Positions 37,028-45,565 of a stretch of 64,000 nucleotides of DNA are shown piece by piece. The position numbers were made by a program, and so were the translations under genes. The notes beneath the pieces were generated by a model. The model had not been told where the DNA came from. It saw only the letters and a list, made by a program, of their open reading frames with translations, and did no database searches. Source of the DNA: Chitinophagaceae bacterium (GTDB lineage Bacteria; Bacteroidota; Bacteroidia; Chitinophagales; Chitinophagaceae); assembly GCA_023957755.1 (NCBI GenBank), contig JAMLGT010000015.1:45894-109893 (forward strand). Reading direction: 5' to 3'. How positions within the stretch are numbered: the stretch's first letter is position 1; the number at the start of each line of letters is the position of its first letter.

Positions 37028-39156
37028 GTACAGAACATAAACATATCTACGATGCCCACGGCAAGCAAATTTGCTGTTCGCCGCAGGAAGCAAAAATAAA
37101 TGAAAAAGCCGATGAAAAATTGGTGCAGCAGGAAGGTGCCAAAGCCTTACCCGTTATTGAAGAAAAAACAAGAGAGCGCCACTTCAAAGGCGATGGTCAT
37201 TTTCACGGTACAAGGTTCAAAGAAGAATTAGACCACGACCACAGCAACGAACATTCAGACGATGATGGACACGACCATAGCCACGATGAAAATAAGTCCA
37301 CCCTTCAAATGTTCTTGCCTGCAATCATTTCATTCGTGCTATTGATGACTGCCATTGCATTTGATAATTGGTTTCCGCAAAGTTGGTTCACAGGTTGGGT
37401 GCGATTAAGTTGGTATATCATAGCTTATATTCCAGTTGGTTTTCCTGTTATCAAAGAAGCATTTCAAAGCATTGGTAAAGGCGAAATATTTTCTGAATTT
37501 TTATTGATGAGTATTGCCACCATTGGCGCATTTGCAATTGGAGAATACCCCGAAGGCGTAGCAGTGATGTTGTTTTATGCAGTAGGTGAAGTGTTCCAGA
37601 CATTAGCCGTAAAACGAGCCAAAGGAAATATCAGCAAACTCTTAGACCAGCGCCCAGATGAAGTAACCATTTTAGAAAACAACCAACCCAAAACCATAAA
37701 GGCGGCACAAGCAGCAATCGGCAATATCATTCAATTAAAACCAGGCGAAAAAGTGGCTTTAGATGGAGAATTAATTTCCGAAACAGCCTCATTCAATACT
37801 TCTGCACTTACAGGCGAAAGCAAGCCAGACACAAAACAAAAAGGCGATACGGTTTTGGCAGGTATGATTAATTTGAACACAGTTGCACAGGTAAAAATAA
37901 ACACCGCTTATACCGATAGCAAACTTTCCAAGATTTTAGAATTGGTACAAAATGCCACGGCACAAAAAGCACCTACCGAATTATTCATTCGCAAGTTTGC
38001 AAAAGTTTATACACCCATTGTAGTATTTGCGGCAATAGCCATTTGTTTGCTTCCTTATTTCTTTGTTGAAACTTATGTGTTTCGGGATTGGCTTTATAGG
38101 GCATTAATATTCCTTGTTATCAGTTGCCCTTGTGCATTGGTCATTAGCATTCCGTTGGGTTATTTTGGCGGCATTGGCGCAGCCAGCCGCAATGGCATTC
38201 TGTTCAAAGGCAGCAACTTTATAGATGTAATTGCAAAAGTGCAAAATGTGGTGATGGACAAAACAGGCACAATGACCGAAGGCGTGTTTAAAGTACAGGA
38301 AGCCAATATAAAATCGGATTTTAATAAAGATGAAATAATGCAAATGGTCAATGTATTGGAAAGCAAATCCACTCACCCAGTTGCAACAGCCATTCACAAC
38401 TTTGTTGGCGAAATCAATCATAGTATTGCTTTAGAAAATGTAGAAGAAATTGCAGGGCACGGTCTTAAAGCTACTATCAATGGCAAAGAATTATTGGTAG
38501 GCAATTTCAAATTATTAGACAAGGAAAATATCCAATACGATATTGACCCTTCCACTATTGTTTATACACTCATTGCAATTGCCTACGATAAAAAATTTGC
38601 AGGCTACTTAACCATTGCTGATAGCATAAAAGCAGACGCACAAACTACCATTGATAACCTAAAAACATTGGATGTAAATACAACAATGTTAAGCGGCGAT
38701 AAATCAACTGTAGTAAATGATGTAGCCAATAAGTTAGGCATTCAAAATGCCTTTGGCGATTTATTGCCCGAAGACAAAGTGAATAAAGTAAAAGAAATAA
38801 AAGCCAAAAACGAAACCGTGGCATTTGTGGGCGATGGCGTGAACGATGCGCCAGTAGTGGCTTTGAGCGATGTTGGAATTGCAATGGGTGGTTTAGGCAG
38901 CGATGCTACCATAGAAACCGCCGATGTAGTGATACAAGATGATATGCCCAGCAAAATACCAATGGCAATCAATATCGGCAAGCAAACAAAGAAAATTGTT
39001 TGGCAAAACATAACCCTTGCATTTGTAGTAAAAGCAGTTGTACTTGTATTAGGAGCAGGTGGTCTTGCCACAATGTGGGAAGCAGTTTTTGCCGATGTAG
39101 GCGTAGCTTTGTTGGCAATTCTCAATGCTGTACGAATACAGAAGCTGAAGTTTTAA
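37024..39156 (+). CDS. Zn/Cd/Pb-exporting P1B-type ATPase (ZntA/CadA-like)
   Basis: A 710-aa P-type ATPase. The N-terminus has no HMA fold; instead residues 1-90 contain CCSP and a His/Asp-rich metal-buffer segment (DHDHSNEHSDDDGHDHSHD). TM helices follow, with SCPCALVISIP (CPC, about 366-376) typical of P1B-2, then the phosphorylation site DKTGTMTEG (about 413-421) and GDGVNDAPVVALSDVGIAMG. It would export divalent soft metals to the periplasm, where the RND system can take over. It is the last gene of the efflux operon. Confidence 0.92.
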   Translation: MSTEHKHIYDAHGKQICCSPQEAKINEKADEKLVQQEGAKALPVIEEKTRERHFKGDGHFHGTRFKEELDHDHSNEHSDDDGHDHSHDENKSTLQMFLPAIISFVLLMTAIAFDNWFPQSWFTGWVRLSWYIIAYIPVGFPVIKEAFQSIGKGEIFSEFLLMSIATIGAFAIGEYPEGVAVMLFYAVGEVFQTLAVKRAKGNISKLLDQRPDEVTILENNQPKTIKAAQAAIGNIIQLKPGEKVALDGELISETASFNTSALTGESKPDTKQKGDTVLAGMINLNTVAQVKINTAYTDSKLSKILELVQNATAQKAPTELFIRKFAKVYTPIVVFAAIAICLLPYFFVETYVFRDWLYRALIFLVISCPCALVISIPLGYFGGIGAASRNGILFKGSNFIDVIAKVQNVVMDKTGTMTEGVFKVQEANIKSDFNKDEIMQMVNVLESKSTHPVATAIHNFVGEINHSIALENVEEIAGHGLKATINGKELLVGNFKLLDKENIQYDIDPSTIVYTLIAIAYDKKFAGYLTIADSIKADAQTTIDNLKTLDVNTTMLSGDKSTVVNDVANKLGIQNAFGDLLPEDKVNKVKEIKAKNETVAFVGDGVNDAPVVALSDVGIAMGGLGSDATIETADVVIQDDMPSKIPMAINIGKQTKKIVWQNITLAFVVKAVVLVLGAGGLATMWEAVFADVGVALLAILNAVRIQKLKF

Positions 39157-39221
39157 AAATTAAATCATAAAAGAATAAACATTAATCACTAATCATTAAT
39201 TATGGGCTTCCCCTACGGGTC

Positions 39222-39272
39222 GGGCTATGCGCTACAATCTTTGCTCGTTCCTCACAAAGGATTTTCGCTTCT
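39222..39272 (+). repeat. REP-like hairpin repeat, copy 2
   Basis: GGGCTATGCGCTAC is followed by the stem AATCTTTG/CAAAGGATT (39236-39243/39255-39263, one bulge), the loop block GCTCGTTCCTC (39243-39253) and TTCGCTTCTATCCC. The loop block is identical to copy 1 at 12388-12398, while the stem is different. It lies in the 187-bp gap between the zinc ATPase and arsR. Confidence 0.65.
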
Positions 39273-39311
39273 ATCCCTAAGCCGTAAAAAATTTTTGCTG
39301 CAAAAAAGTGT

Positions 39312-39334
39312 CTATCGTAATATTGCAATGTAAT
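39312..39334 (+). promoter_or_regulatory. candidate ArsR operator
   Basis: An 8-bp palindrome ATTGCAAT is flanked by direct GTAAT repeats, ending about 10 bp before the arsR start. ArsR-type repressors bind short AT-rich dyads at this place. The assignment rests on position and symmetry only. Confidence 0.4.
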
Positions 39335-39343
39335 ACTAAGAGA

Positions 39344-39673
39344 ATGGGCATTACAAGAACAGATATTTTCAACAAAGAACAAAACGATTTGGCTATTGTC
39401 TTAAAGGCTTTGGCGCACCCGGCCCGTATCGCCATATTGCAGCACATTATCAAGCAGCAGGCTTGTATCTGCAACGATTTGGTAAACGAAATCGGTTTGG
39501 CACAGGCTACTGTTTCCCAGCATTTGAAAGAACTCAAAAACGCAGGTATCATTAAGGGGAGTATAGAAGGCACCAGCGTTTGCTATTGCATTGATGAAAT
39601 GGTTTGGGAAAAAATCAAAAAGCAAATGGAAGGTTTTTTCAATGCCAATGTCGGTACTACAAAATGCTGTTAG
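39344..39673 (+). CDS. arsR: ArsR-family metalloid-responsive repressor
   Basis: A 109-aa winged-helix repressor. I choose ATG 39344 over a GTG 36 bp upstream because the family begins near this point and the candidate operator lies in between. The HTH spans about 25-80 (KALAHPARIAILQHI, CICNDLVNEIGLAQATVSQHLKELKNAGII). Two Cys in QACICND (about 45-47) and a terminal Cys pair (TKCC) are candidate arsenite ligands. It should repress the ars genes until arsenite or antimonite binds. Confidence 0.93.
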   Translation: MGITRTDIFNKEQNDLAIVLKALAHPARIAILQHIIKQQACICNDLVNEIGLAQATVSQHLKELKNAGIIKGSIEGTSVCYCIDEMVWEKIKKQMEGFFNANVGTTKCC

Positions 39674-39731
39674 CATTTTTTTTGAACTTATTAATCGTAA
39701 TAACACAATATAACAATTAAACAAACACAAT

Positions 39732-40571
39732 ATGCAAACCAACGAACAAATCAAAGAAATGGTAAGGCAGAAGTACAGCGAAATAGCCTTGCAGGATAAA
39801 GCCGCTAATGCAGCCTCTTGCTGTGGCGCAGGCGGTTGCAGTACCGAAGTGTACAACATTATGAGCGAAGAGTATGATGAACTCAACGGCTATAATAAAG
39901 ATGCCGATTTAGGTTTGGGCTGCGGACTTCCTACGCAATTCACACAAATTAAAAAAGGCGACGTGGTTGTGGATTTAGGCAGCGGTGCAGGCAACGATTG
40001 TTTTGTAGCCCGTGCCGAAGCGGGGGATACAGGCAAAGTGATAGGAATAGATTTTACCGAAGCAATGATTAATAAAGCCCGTGAAAATGCTGAAAAATTA
40101 GGCTTCAACAATGTAGAGTTCCGTCAAGGTGATATTGAGCAAATTCCAATTGCCGCTAATGCCGCTGATGTAATAGTGAGCAATTGCGTAATGAACCTTG
40201 TTCCAGACAAACCCAAAGCTTTTGTCGAAGTATTCAGGATTTTGAAGCCAGGCGGGCATTTCAGCATATCGGATATTGTGCTTACGGGCGTTTTGCCAGA
40301 AAGAATTAAAAACGCAGCAGAAATGTATGCGGGTTGTGTGGCCGGTGCCATTCAAAAAGAAGATTACCTCAATATCATAACTAACGCAGGTTTTACCAAC
40401 ATTCAATTGCAAAAAGAAAAGCCAATCATAATTCCTGATGATATTCTTTCAAACTATCTCAGCAAAGAAGAAATCGCTGTTTACAAAGCCAACAAAAACA
40501 TTATTTATAGCATTACCGTTTATGCCGAAAAAAACACCAACAACTGCACACTAGGAAGCGGTTGTTGTTAA
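39732..40571 (+). CDS. arsM: arsenite S-adenosylmethionine methyltransferase
   Basis: A 279-aa class I SAM methyltransferase. The N-terminal CCGAGGCS Cys cluster is at about 30-37. The SAM site VVDLGSGAGND is at about 77-87. The ArsM Cys residues lie in LGLGCGLP (about 61-66), VSNCVMNL (about 155-162) and MYAGCVAG (about 198-205). A C-terminal Cys-rich tail (CTLGSGCC) follows. The enzyme methylates As(III), giving volatile or less toxic products. It lies in an operon with arsR, arsC and acr3. Confidence 0.94.
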   Translation: MQTNEQIKEMVRQKYSEIALQDKAANAASCCGAGGCSTEVYNIMSEEYDELNGYNKDADLGLGCGLPTQFTQIKKGDVVVDLGSGAGNDCFVARAEAGDTGKVIGIDFTEAMINKARENAEKLGFNNVEFRQGDIEQIPIAANAADVIVSNCVMNLVPDKPKAFVEVFRILKPGGHFSISDIVLTGVLPERIKNAAEMYAGCVAGAIQKEDYLNIITNAGFTNIQLQKEKPIIIPDDILSNYLSKEEIAVYKANKNIIYSITVYAEKNTNNCTLGSGCC

Positions 40572-40589
40572 AAAGTCAAACAAAAGAAA

Positions 40590-41003
40590 ATGAAAAATAT
40601 TTTAGTGCTTTGCACAGGAAATAGTTGTCGCAGTCAGATTGCACACGCATACCTGCAAAAATTTGCAGGCGATAAAGCTACCCTTTATAGTGCAGGAGTA
40701 GAAGTACACGGCGTTAATCCCAAAACTATTCAAACACTGAAAGAAGATGGTTTAGACATTACCTATTACACTTCCAATCATATAAGTGAGTACAAGAATA
40801 TCCCCTTTGATTATGTAATTACCGTTTGCGACAATGCCAAAGAAACCTGCCCATTTTTTCCAACCAATGCCGTCAAACTGCACCACAACTTTCCCGACCC
40901 TTCAAAGCATAAAGGTACTGATGAAGAAATAAAGCAGGAGTTTGCCAAAGTGCGTGAAATGATAAAAAAATATTCAAAAGATTTTGTACAAAAATACCTC
41001 TGA
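40590..41003 (+). CDS. arsC: arsenate reductase, low-molecular-weight phosphatase type
   Basis: A 137-aa protein with the phosphatase loop CTGNSCRS at residues 8-15 (CX5R) and the Cys of [12 protein letters not shown] at about 84-92, the pattern of thioredoxin-linked ArsC. It reduces As(V) to As(III) for export or methylation. Its stop overlaps the acr3 start (TGATG). Confidence 0.93.
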   Translation: MKNILVLCTGNSCRSQIAHAYLQKFAGDKATLYSAGVEVHGVNPKTIQTLKEDGLDITYYTSNHISEYKNIPFDYVITVCDNAKETCPFFPTNAVKLHHNFPDPSKHKGTDEEIKQEFAKVREMIKKYSKDFVQKYL

Positions 41004-42067
41004 TGTCAGCAAATAATTGTGCGCCTGCATACGAGCGAAAACACCTTTCCTTCCTCGACCGCTTTCTCACACTTTGGATTTTCCTTGCAATGGCAGTAGG
41101 TGTGGCTATCGGATATTTCATTCCTTCCGCACCCACATTTATTAATTCTTTTTCCGCAGGCACCACAAACATTCCTTTGGCAATAGGTTTAATTTTAATG
41201 ATGTATCCACCCTTTACAAAAGTGCGTTACGAAAAACTCAAGGAAGTTTTCAGCAATACTAAGGTGCTTTCTGTTTCCCTGTTACTGAATTGGGTTATCG
41301 GCCCTATCCTTATGTTTATTTTGGCTATTACATTTCTGCACGATAAGCCAGAATATATGATAGGATTAATCCTTATTGGTTTGGCAAGGTGCATTGCAAT
41401 GGTTATTGTGTGGAATGAATTAGCTGATGGCAACCGAGAATATGCAGCAGGTTTAGTAGCAATCAACAGCATATTTCAAGTGTTGCTTTACAGTGTGTAC
41501 GCCTATGTTTTCATTACGGTTTTACCACCTTTAATTGGTATCAACAGCACCGAAGTAAATATCACAATGGGCCAAATTGCAGAAAGCGTAGCTATTTATT
41601 TAGGCATTCCGTTTTTAGCAGGTTTCCTCACAAGGTTAGTTTTAAGAAAAGCAAAAGGCGATGATTGGTATAACAATAAATTTATTCCAGCAATTTCACC
41701 TCTTACATTAATTGCCTTACTATTTACAATTGTTGTAATGTTCTCTCTCAAAGGCGAACTCATTGTAAACATTCCAATGGATGTGGTTCGCATTGCTATT
41801 CCGTTGGTAATATACTTTGCAATTATGTTTTTTGTTAGCTTTCTTATTGGCAAAAAAATGGGAGTAGATTATAGCCGCAATGCGTCTATTGCATTCACAG
41901 CTTCGGGCAACAATTTTGAATTAGCCATAGCAGTTGCAATCGGCGTATTCGGTATCAACAGTGGTCAGGCATTTGCAGGCGTTATCGGTCCATTAGTAGA
42001 AGTTCCCGCGTTAATTGCATTGGTCAATGTAGCGTTTTGGCTAAAGCGTAAATGGTACGATAATTAG
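41003..42067 (+). CDS. arsB: ACR3-family arsenite efflux permease
   Basis: A 354-aa membrane protein with ten hydrophobic segments. The ACR3 hallmark Cys is in [18 protein letters not shown] (about 128-145), and [33 protein letters not shown] is near the C-terminus. It exports arsenite by the proton gradient without an ATPase partner. It is the last ars gene; no clear terminator follows, but a large folded region begins 10 bp downstream. It is often named acr3. Confidence 0.94.
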   Translation: MSANNCAPAYERKHLSFLDRFLTLWIFLAMAVGVAIGYFIPSAPTFINSFSAGTTNIPLAIGLILMMYPPFTKVRYEKLKEVFSNTKVLSVSLLLNWVIGPILMFILAITFLHDKPEYMIGLILIGLARCIAMVIVWNELADGNREYAAGLVAINSIFQVLLYSVYAYVFITVLPPLIGINSTEVNITMGQIAESVAIYLGIPFLAGFLTRLVLRKAKGDDWYNNKFIPAISPLTLIALLFTIVVMFSLKGELIVNIPMDVVRIAIPLVIYFAIMFFVSFLIGKKMGVDYSRNASIAFTASGNNFELAIAVAIGVFGINSGQAFAGVIGPLVEVPALIALVNVAFWLKRKWYDN

Positions 42068-42077
42068 CCCACGCACA

Positions 42078-42514
42078 AAAAAACACGGCTTTAGCCAGCA
42101 CTTGCTGTCACGCTGAGCTTGCCGAAGTGCTGCCTTCTATGGCATTGCCGCCGTTTACAACTGTCATACTCTTTGCAAGCTATGCCCAGTCTACGCTTTT
42201 AGCTCTTTGCCTGTTCCGCTTCGCTACACAGCCAAAGAGCTAAGCTAACGCACGAGCATAGCAGCAAAGAGACGCTTCGTTCCAACCACCACCGCCACTT
42301 CGCTTATGCCAGTATGTAAAACGGCGGAAGCTGCTTAAACATAATGTTGCCTTATAGTACTTTTTAGCCACGCTTATAGGCGACTATGCCAACACAAAAA
42401 AAGTCCTATAAGAACATTATGTTAAGTAGCCAATGCCATAGCCTCACCCTGAAAAATATCCCTACACACAATTGGCTTTGCTGATATTTTCAGGGCTCGG
42501 AAGCCGTGTTTTTT
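42078..42514 (+). ncRNA. large nested multibranch structure, possible structured RNA or DNA element
   Basis: By eye, one fully nested fold accounts for most of 437 nt. P1: 42078-42091/42501-42514 (14 bp, perfect). Inside it: hairpin A 42096-42103/42125-42132 (8 bp); P2 42137-42147/42431-42441 (11 bp, perfect); P3 42148-42163/42310-42327 (16 bp, two bulges); P4 42169-42185/42256-42271 (15 bp, one internal loop); P5 42199-42209/42233-42243 (11 bp, perfect); hairpin B 42334-42365/42398-42426 (about 28 bp); hairpin C 42447-42460/42483-42495 (13 bp, one bulge). CCCACGCAC occurs at 42068-42076 and again at 42527-42535. It holds no open frame of note. Known class: none that I recognise. Transcription is not shown. 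Confidence 0.55.
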
Positions 42515-43060
42515 CCCCTCGCTTCACCCACGCACCCCACCCACCCATTTTCAGCGGTGCAGAAAAATAAAAAGCATTAGTGTTTAATGGCTATGCGCTA
42601 CGGCAGGATGCAGGCAGCTTGCTTCATTCCGTTTCGGCGTTCCGTTCCGTCCTCATTCTTCGTCCTCACTTCACTTTCCTACACTACATTCTACTTCGCT
42701 TATCCTGCACCAGCCTTTAAGCGCCGCACTGCAAGAGTGGTTCATTCAATCGGCAAAACGGAGCTATCCAATTTCATTACGCTGCCCGGGCTTTTTGCTT
42801 CCGCTCAATGCAAAGTGGTGTTTAAATAATTTACCACTTTGCCCCTCACACAAAGAAGCCCCAGTGCAGCTTCATTTCAAACGCAACTATTCCGTTTGCC
42901 TCTTTCATTCACCACACTTGCACTTGTTCGTTCCTCACAAGTTGCCCACGCTGCAATCTGTTTATATGCTTTTTATTTTCTGCGACACATTTACCCTGCC
43001 TGAATACAAATACAAAATTCTGTTTGCGCTTCGCTTATTGATGATTTGATTTTTTTTCAA
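42515..43060. other. gene-free, repeat-rich stretch
   Basis: No convincing gene; short frames here have unnatural composition and no family look. It contains CTACGGCA...ATTCCGTTTC blocks (about 42597-42645) resembling those of the paired hairpin elements downstream, a perfect 10-bp hairpin GCAAAGTGGT/ACCACTTTGC at 42810-42842, and a TTCGTTCCTCA loop on a GCACTTG/CAAGTTGC stem at 42920-42945 that resembles the REP-like hairpins at 12.4 and 39.2 kb. Confidence 0.5.
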
Positions 43061-43289
43061 TCAAAATAAAAAGACGGAAAAAAAAGACCGCAAAAATAGG
43101 CGGCGGCCGCAAGGCTACCGCACAACAAAAAAGCCAAAAGACTACGGCATAATGGCAAGGCAATTAGGTCGGCTTCGCCGATATTATTTTTTGTGCCTTG
43201 CCAGCCTTCGGCACTTATTCCGTTTCCTTTTGGCTTTTTTCCCCGCCGCCTTTCTGAAATGCTTTCTTTTTTTCCCTTTTTTCTTTTGA
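43061..43289 (+). repeat. structured repeat element A, upstream of the DUF6943-like gene
   Basis: A long hairpin. The outer arms 43061-43106/43243-43289 are largely complementary (including AGGCGGCGG with CCGCCGCCT). P1 is 43127-43140/43227-43240 (14 bp, perfect). Then come the unpaired block ACTACGGCATAAT (43141-43153), P2 43154-43162/43194-43202 (9 bp), inner hairpin 43169-43181, mini-hairpin GCC-TTC-GGC (43204-43212), and the unpaired block ACTTATTCCGTTTC up to P1'. Element B shares the blocks but has other stem sequences. Confidence 0.65.
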
Positions 43290-43339
43290 AAAAATTATTT
43301 GCTCCGCAGGGAAAGAAAGTCACTTTAAAATTTCAGAAA

Positions 43340-43765
43340 ATGACTATTCCAAAAATTCAGCAGTACAGCCCAAAAAATTCTTACCCTGCATTTACATTGT
43401 TTGCACTTTGCAAAGGCTTAAACAGCGGCAAGCCACTTGAAAGCCCTTGCCCTAATTGTTTCGCCATTTTATGCCGCAGCCAGGAAGAATTTGATTTTTA
43501 TAAATCCATTGTTTATGGTCTTTGGTTCACAAAAGGTTTTTATCCTCTGTTAGTGGGTTCTGTTATCGAATTTATCCGCCTTGGAGATTTTACAAAATTG
43601 GTTTTAGAAACAGCGGAAAGGCTTCGCCCTACTTATGTAGATTTTGCCGCAGATGCAGTAAAGGCAAGGAATTACGAGCGTTTGCAAAAGCAATATTTAG
43701 AAAAGGCTGCACTTATTGCAGATATGCGCAGGGCTTTAATTTACCGCCATTTGCGCAGCAAATAA
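43340..43765 (+). CDS. DUF6943-like protein of Bacteroidota mobile elements
   Basis: A 141-aa soluble protein. It has the block ALCKGLNSGKPLESPCPNCF (about 24-43), with a CPNC motif, and YGLWFTKGFYPLLVGSVIEFIRLGDF (about 60-85). I recall this pattern as DUF6943, common in integrative elements; the function is unknown. ATG 43340 is chosen; an in-frame start at 43193 lies inside the structured repeat and would add 49 residues of atypical sequence. It is followed by a 58-aa gene after 31 bp. The pair lies between two related hairpin elements. Confidence 0.75.
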   Translation: MTIPKIQQYSPKNSYPAFTLFALCKGLNSGKPLESPCPNCFAILCRSQEEFDFYKSIVYGLWFTKGFYPLLVGSVIEFIRLGDFTKLVLETAERLRPTYVDFAADAVKARNYERLQKQYLEKAALIADMRRALIYRHLRSK

Positions 43766-43796
43766 TTTCATTTTTTAACTTTTAAATATCATAGCA

Positions 43797-43973
43797 ATGA
43801 ACGACAACACAAAGACCCTTTTTGAAATGTGGAAGGAAGGGTTAATTGGAAATTTTGGATCCTTCCAAACCACGATTTTTGAAGCCTACAAAATTGCGGA
43901 TTGTGGAAATATGCGTAGGCTTGAAGAGGCCTTTCCTAATTGGTTCAAAAAGAAATATCCGCAAACCATCTAA
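43797..43973 (+). CDS. uncharacterised 58-aa protein
   Basis: A small frame with good coding character: MNDNTKTLFEMWKEGLIG at the start, then a helix with Arg and Glu, ending in Lys-rich KKKYPQTI. It starts 31 bp after the DUF6943-like gene on the same strand. I do not recognise a named family, though similar short proteins accompany DUF6943-type genes as far as I recall. Confidence 0.65.
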   Translation: MNDNTKTLFEMWKEGLIGNFGSFQTTIFEAYKIADCGNMRRLEEAFPNWFKKKYPQTI

Positions 43974-44084
43974 CAACCGAAGCCGCTGCCCAAACAGTGG
44001 CTTTTTTTGCCAAAAGAAACAAGGTTTGCCATACTTGCAAAAGGCAGGACAGAAGGCGGACGAACTGAAACAAACTTCGCTGCA

Positions 44085-44298
44085 CATAATAAAAAATTCA
44101 ATGTGCAAAATACTTCGGCGGGCTAACGCACCAACCCCAAAAACAGCCAACCAAAAGACTACGGCATAATGCAGAAAAAATAAGGCAATGCTTCGCAAAA
44201 ATTAGCCTCATTTTTCTGCACCCTTCGGGACTTATTCCGTTTCCTTTTGGTTGGACTGTACCGCCTACGTGAAGAATGCACATAAATTTTTTATTATG
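44085..44298 (+). repeat. structured repeat element B, downstream of the 58-aa gene
   Basis: Same architecture and orientation as element A. The outer stem is 44085-44098/44285-44298 (14 bp, perfect), then 44101-44107/44277-44283 (7 bp), CTTC/GAAG and GGCGG/CCGCC. P1 is 44147-44157/44244-44254 (11 bp). The block ACTACGGCATAAT is identical to A. P2 is GCAGAAAAA/TTTTTCTGC plus AGGC/GCCT. Mini-hairpin CCC-TTC-GGG and block ACTTATTCCGTTTC follow. The stem bases differ from A but remain paired. Confidence 0.68.
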
Positions 44299-44498
44299 AA
44301 AAAGCAGCTTCGTATTGTCAGTCAGCGCCGCCCAGCTATTGAGCCTTTCAGCAGCGTTTCTTCCGTCCCTCATTGTTTCTTCAGTAGGCATTTGCGCCGC
44401 CGCCCCGTTTCATTTCGCTATGGTCAGGGTGTGGTAGTATACTGTTTGCCCGGTGGGCTTTTTGCTCATTGCTATCCGTCAGGCTATCGTTTCATTTC
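44299..44498. other. gene-free stretch after element B
   Basis: With the intergenic parts on either side it completes the roughly 610-bp gap between the 58-aa gene and the 251-aa gene. A frame across 44251-44514 has low-complexity, codon-unlike composition and is not called. I see only scattered CGTTTC-type motifs like those in the nearby repeats. Confidence 0.4.
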
Positions 44499-44528
44499 AG
44501 GTTTGCCCTTTTAGGGCATACCTTTTTT
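44499..44528 (+). terminator. plus-strand intrinsic terminator
   Basis: AGGTTTGCCC (44499-44508) pairs with GGGCATACCT (44514-44523), 9 of 10 bases, with a 5-nt loop, and runs into six T. It would end plus-strand transcripts from the repeat-rich region before the convergent 251-aa gene. Confidence 0.75.
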
Positions 44529-44533
44529 GAAAC

Positions 44534-44559
44534 AAAAAAAGCCCTTGAGAACAAGGGCT
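44534..44559 (-). terminator. terminator of the 251-aa gene
   Basis: On the minus strand AGCCCTTG pairs perfectly with CAAGGGCT (8 bp, 4-nt loop), followed by seven T. It lies 32 bp beyond the stop codon of the reversed 251-aa gene. Confidence 0.88.
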
Positions 44560-44590
44560 AATTTATTAACTGAAAGTAAAATTTCGGAGA

Positions 44591-45346
44591 TTAAGAACCG
44601 CTAACCTGAACTAATGCTAAGGCATTGTATGCACCATTTTTTAAAGGATACATTTGTCCGTTCACTTCCTGATAGAACTCAATACCAAGTGCCAGGAACA
44701 GCGGATGGGTGCTTGCGGCAGTTACCGCATTCGCAAGGCTGATTACAGCCGTTGCAGTTGCGTCCCATGGTTGGATGGCAGTATCCTGACTATCCACCAC
44801 GTAAGTTTCATTTTCAAAATCCACTTCCACACCGGCAGAAATGATTTTGTAATGAGTAGAACCACCCGGAGCGGCAATCATATGGATGGGAACAAATGCA
44901 GGAATGTCAACAGTTAGCGCACCTGTAGCACGGTCTATGGCAGCCGTAAACGGTGCATAGAGGGTAGTGCCGAGCTTGCCATTAATGTTGAACTCAAAAC
45001 CTTGCAGCAATTCCGCTTCGCCGTCAATCACATTCCTTTGACCACGGGTGTTAGTTGTATCCGCTTGAACTACTTTCAGCATTTCGGTAGTCAAACGGCT
45101 AACCATACGGCTATCTGAGGCGTTTTGAAGCAATGCACGGAGAGAAGTGCGAAGAACTTTTCCAGCTTTACCTGCACGACCAAATTCAGCACCGTTTTCA
45201 CGGGTTCTTTGGAACGCAGGGTCATTGGCGATTTTGTCGGCAGAAACGCCGCCTTTTTCACGGGCAAGATACCCGTCTTTGGACTTGTAGAAGGTGATGC
45301 CACCTATCGTTCCGTCCAGCTTGATTATACCTTTTTGTTGTGCCAT
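44591..45346 (-). CDS. uncharacterised 251-aa protein of Bacteroidota mobile elements
   Basis: The only clear gene of the element on the minus strand, with its own strong terminator. The N-terminal 70 residues are highly basic and start with a GIIKLDGTIGGITFYKSKDGYLAREKGG block. The C-terminal half is beta-rich and Ala/Thr/Val-rich (about 130-251). No signal peptide or membrane segment. I remember very similar proteins in many Bacteroidota genomic islands but no named family. The independent transcription unit and opposite strand suggest an element-specific function expressed on its own. Confidence 0.78.
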   Translation of the reverse strand: MAQQKGIIKLDGTIGGITFYKSKDGYLAREKGGVSADKIANDPAFQRTRENGAEFGRAGKAGKVLRTSLRALLQNASDSRMVSRLTTEMLKVVQADTTNTRGQRNVIDGEAELLQGFEFNINGKLGTTLYAPFTAAIDRATGALTVDIPAFVPIHMIAAPGGSTHYKIISAGVEVDFENETYVVDSQDTAIQPWDATATAVISLANAVTAASTHPLFLALGIEFYQEVNGQMYPLKNGAYNALALVQVSGS

Positions 45347-45491
45347 TGTATAAAAAATTTATTGGGTTAAAAATCAAATTCACCCCTAAATTAAACAGGC
45401 TTTAAAGGCGTTTCAAATGTGGCTTACCATTCGTTCCGATTATTCCACATTATTCCAAACGATACCGAATAACCACCCTAAAAAATTGCAG

Positions 45492-45499
45492 TATCTTTG
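45492..45499 (+). promoter_or_regulatory. candidate -7 element (TATCTTTG) before the 62-aa gene
   Basis: TATCTTTG, followed by C, matches the phylum -7 consensus and lies 67 bp before the ATG of the 62-aa gene. No obvious -33 element. Confidence 0.4.
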
Positions 45500-45565
45500 C
45501 AATAGATACTTCAATGCAAAAGCATATCAAAGGCATAGATGGAGTATAAAAAAGCTATTTGATTA

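Noticed and set aside
39308..39343. GTG start of arsR 36 bp upstream
   Set aside because: It would place the probable operator inside the coding region; ATG 39344 fits the family start.
42078..42514. Integron attC site or group II intron
   Set aside because: No integron integrase, no attC core-site pattern, no domain V-like hairpin and no reverse transcriptase were seen.
42587..43049. Two overlapping frames of 80 and 84 residues
   Set aside because: Composition (Phe, Ser, Pro, His) follows the pyrimidine-rich strand, and repeats lie beneath; no family look.
43846..44169. 107-aa frame overlapping the 58-aa gene and element B
   Set aside because: The 58-aa frame has better coding character and spacing; the longer frame runs into a hairpin element.
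44251..44514. 87-aa frame after element B
   Set aside because: It starts inside the hairpin stem and has an unnatural composition.
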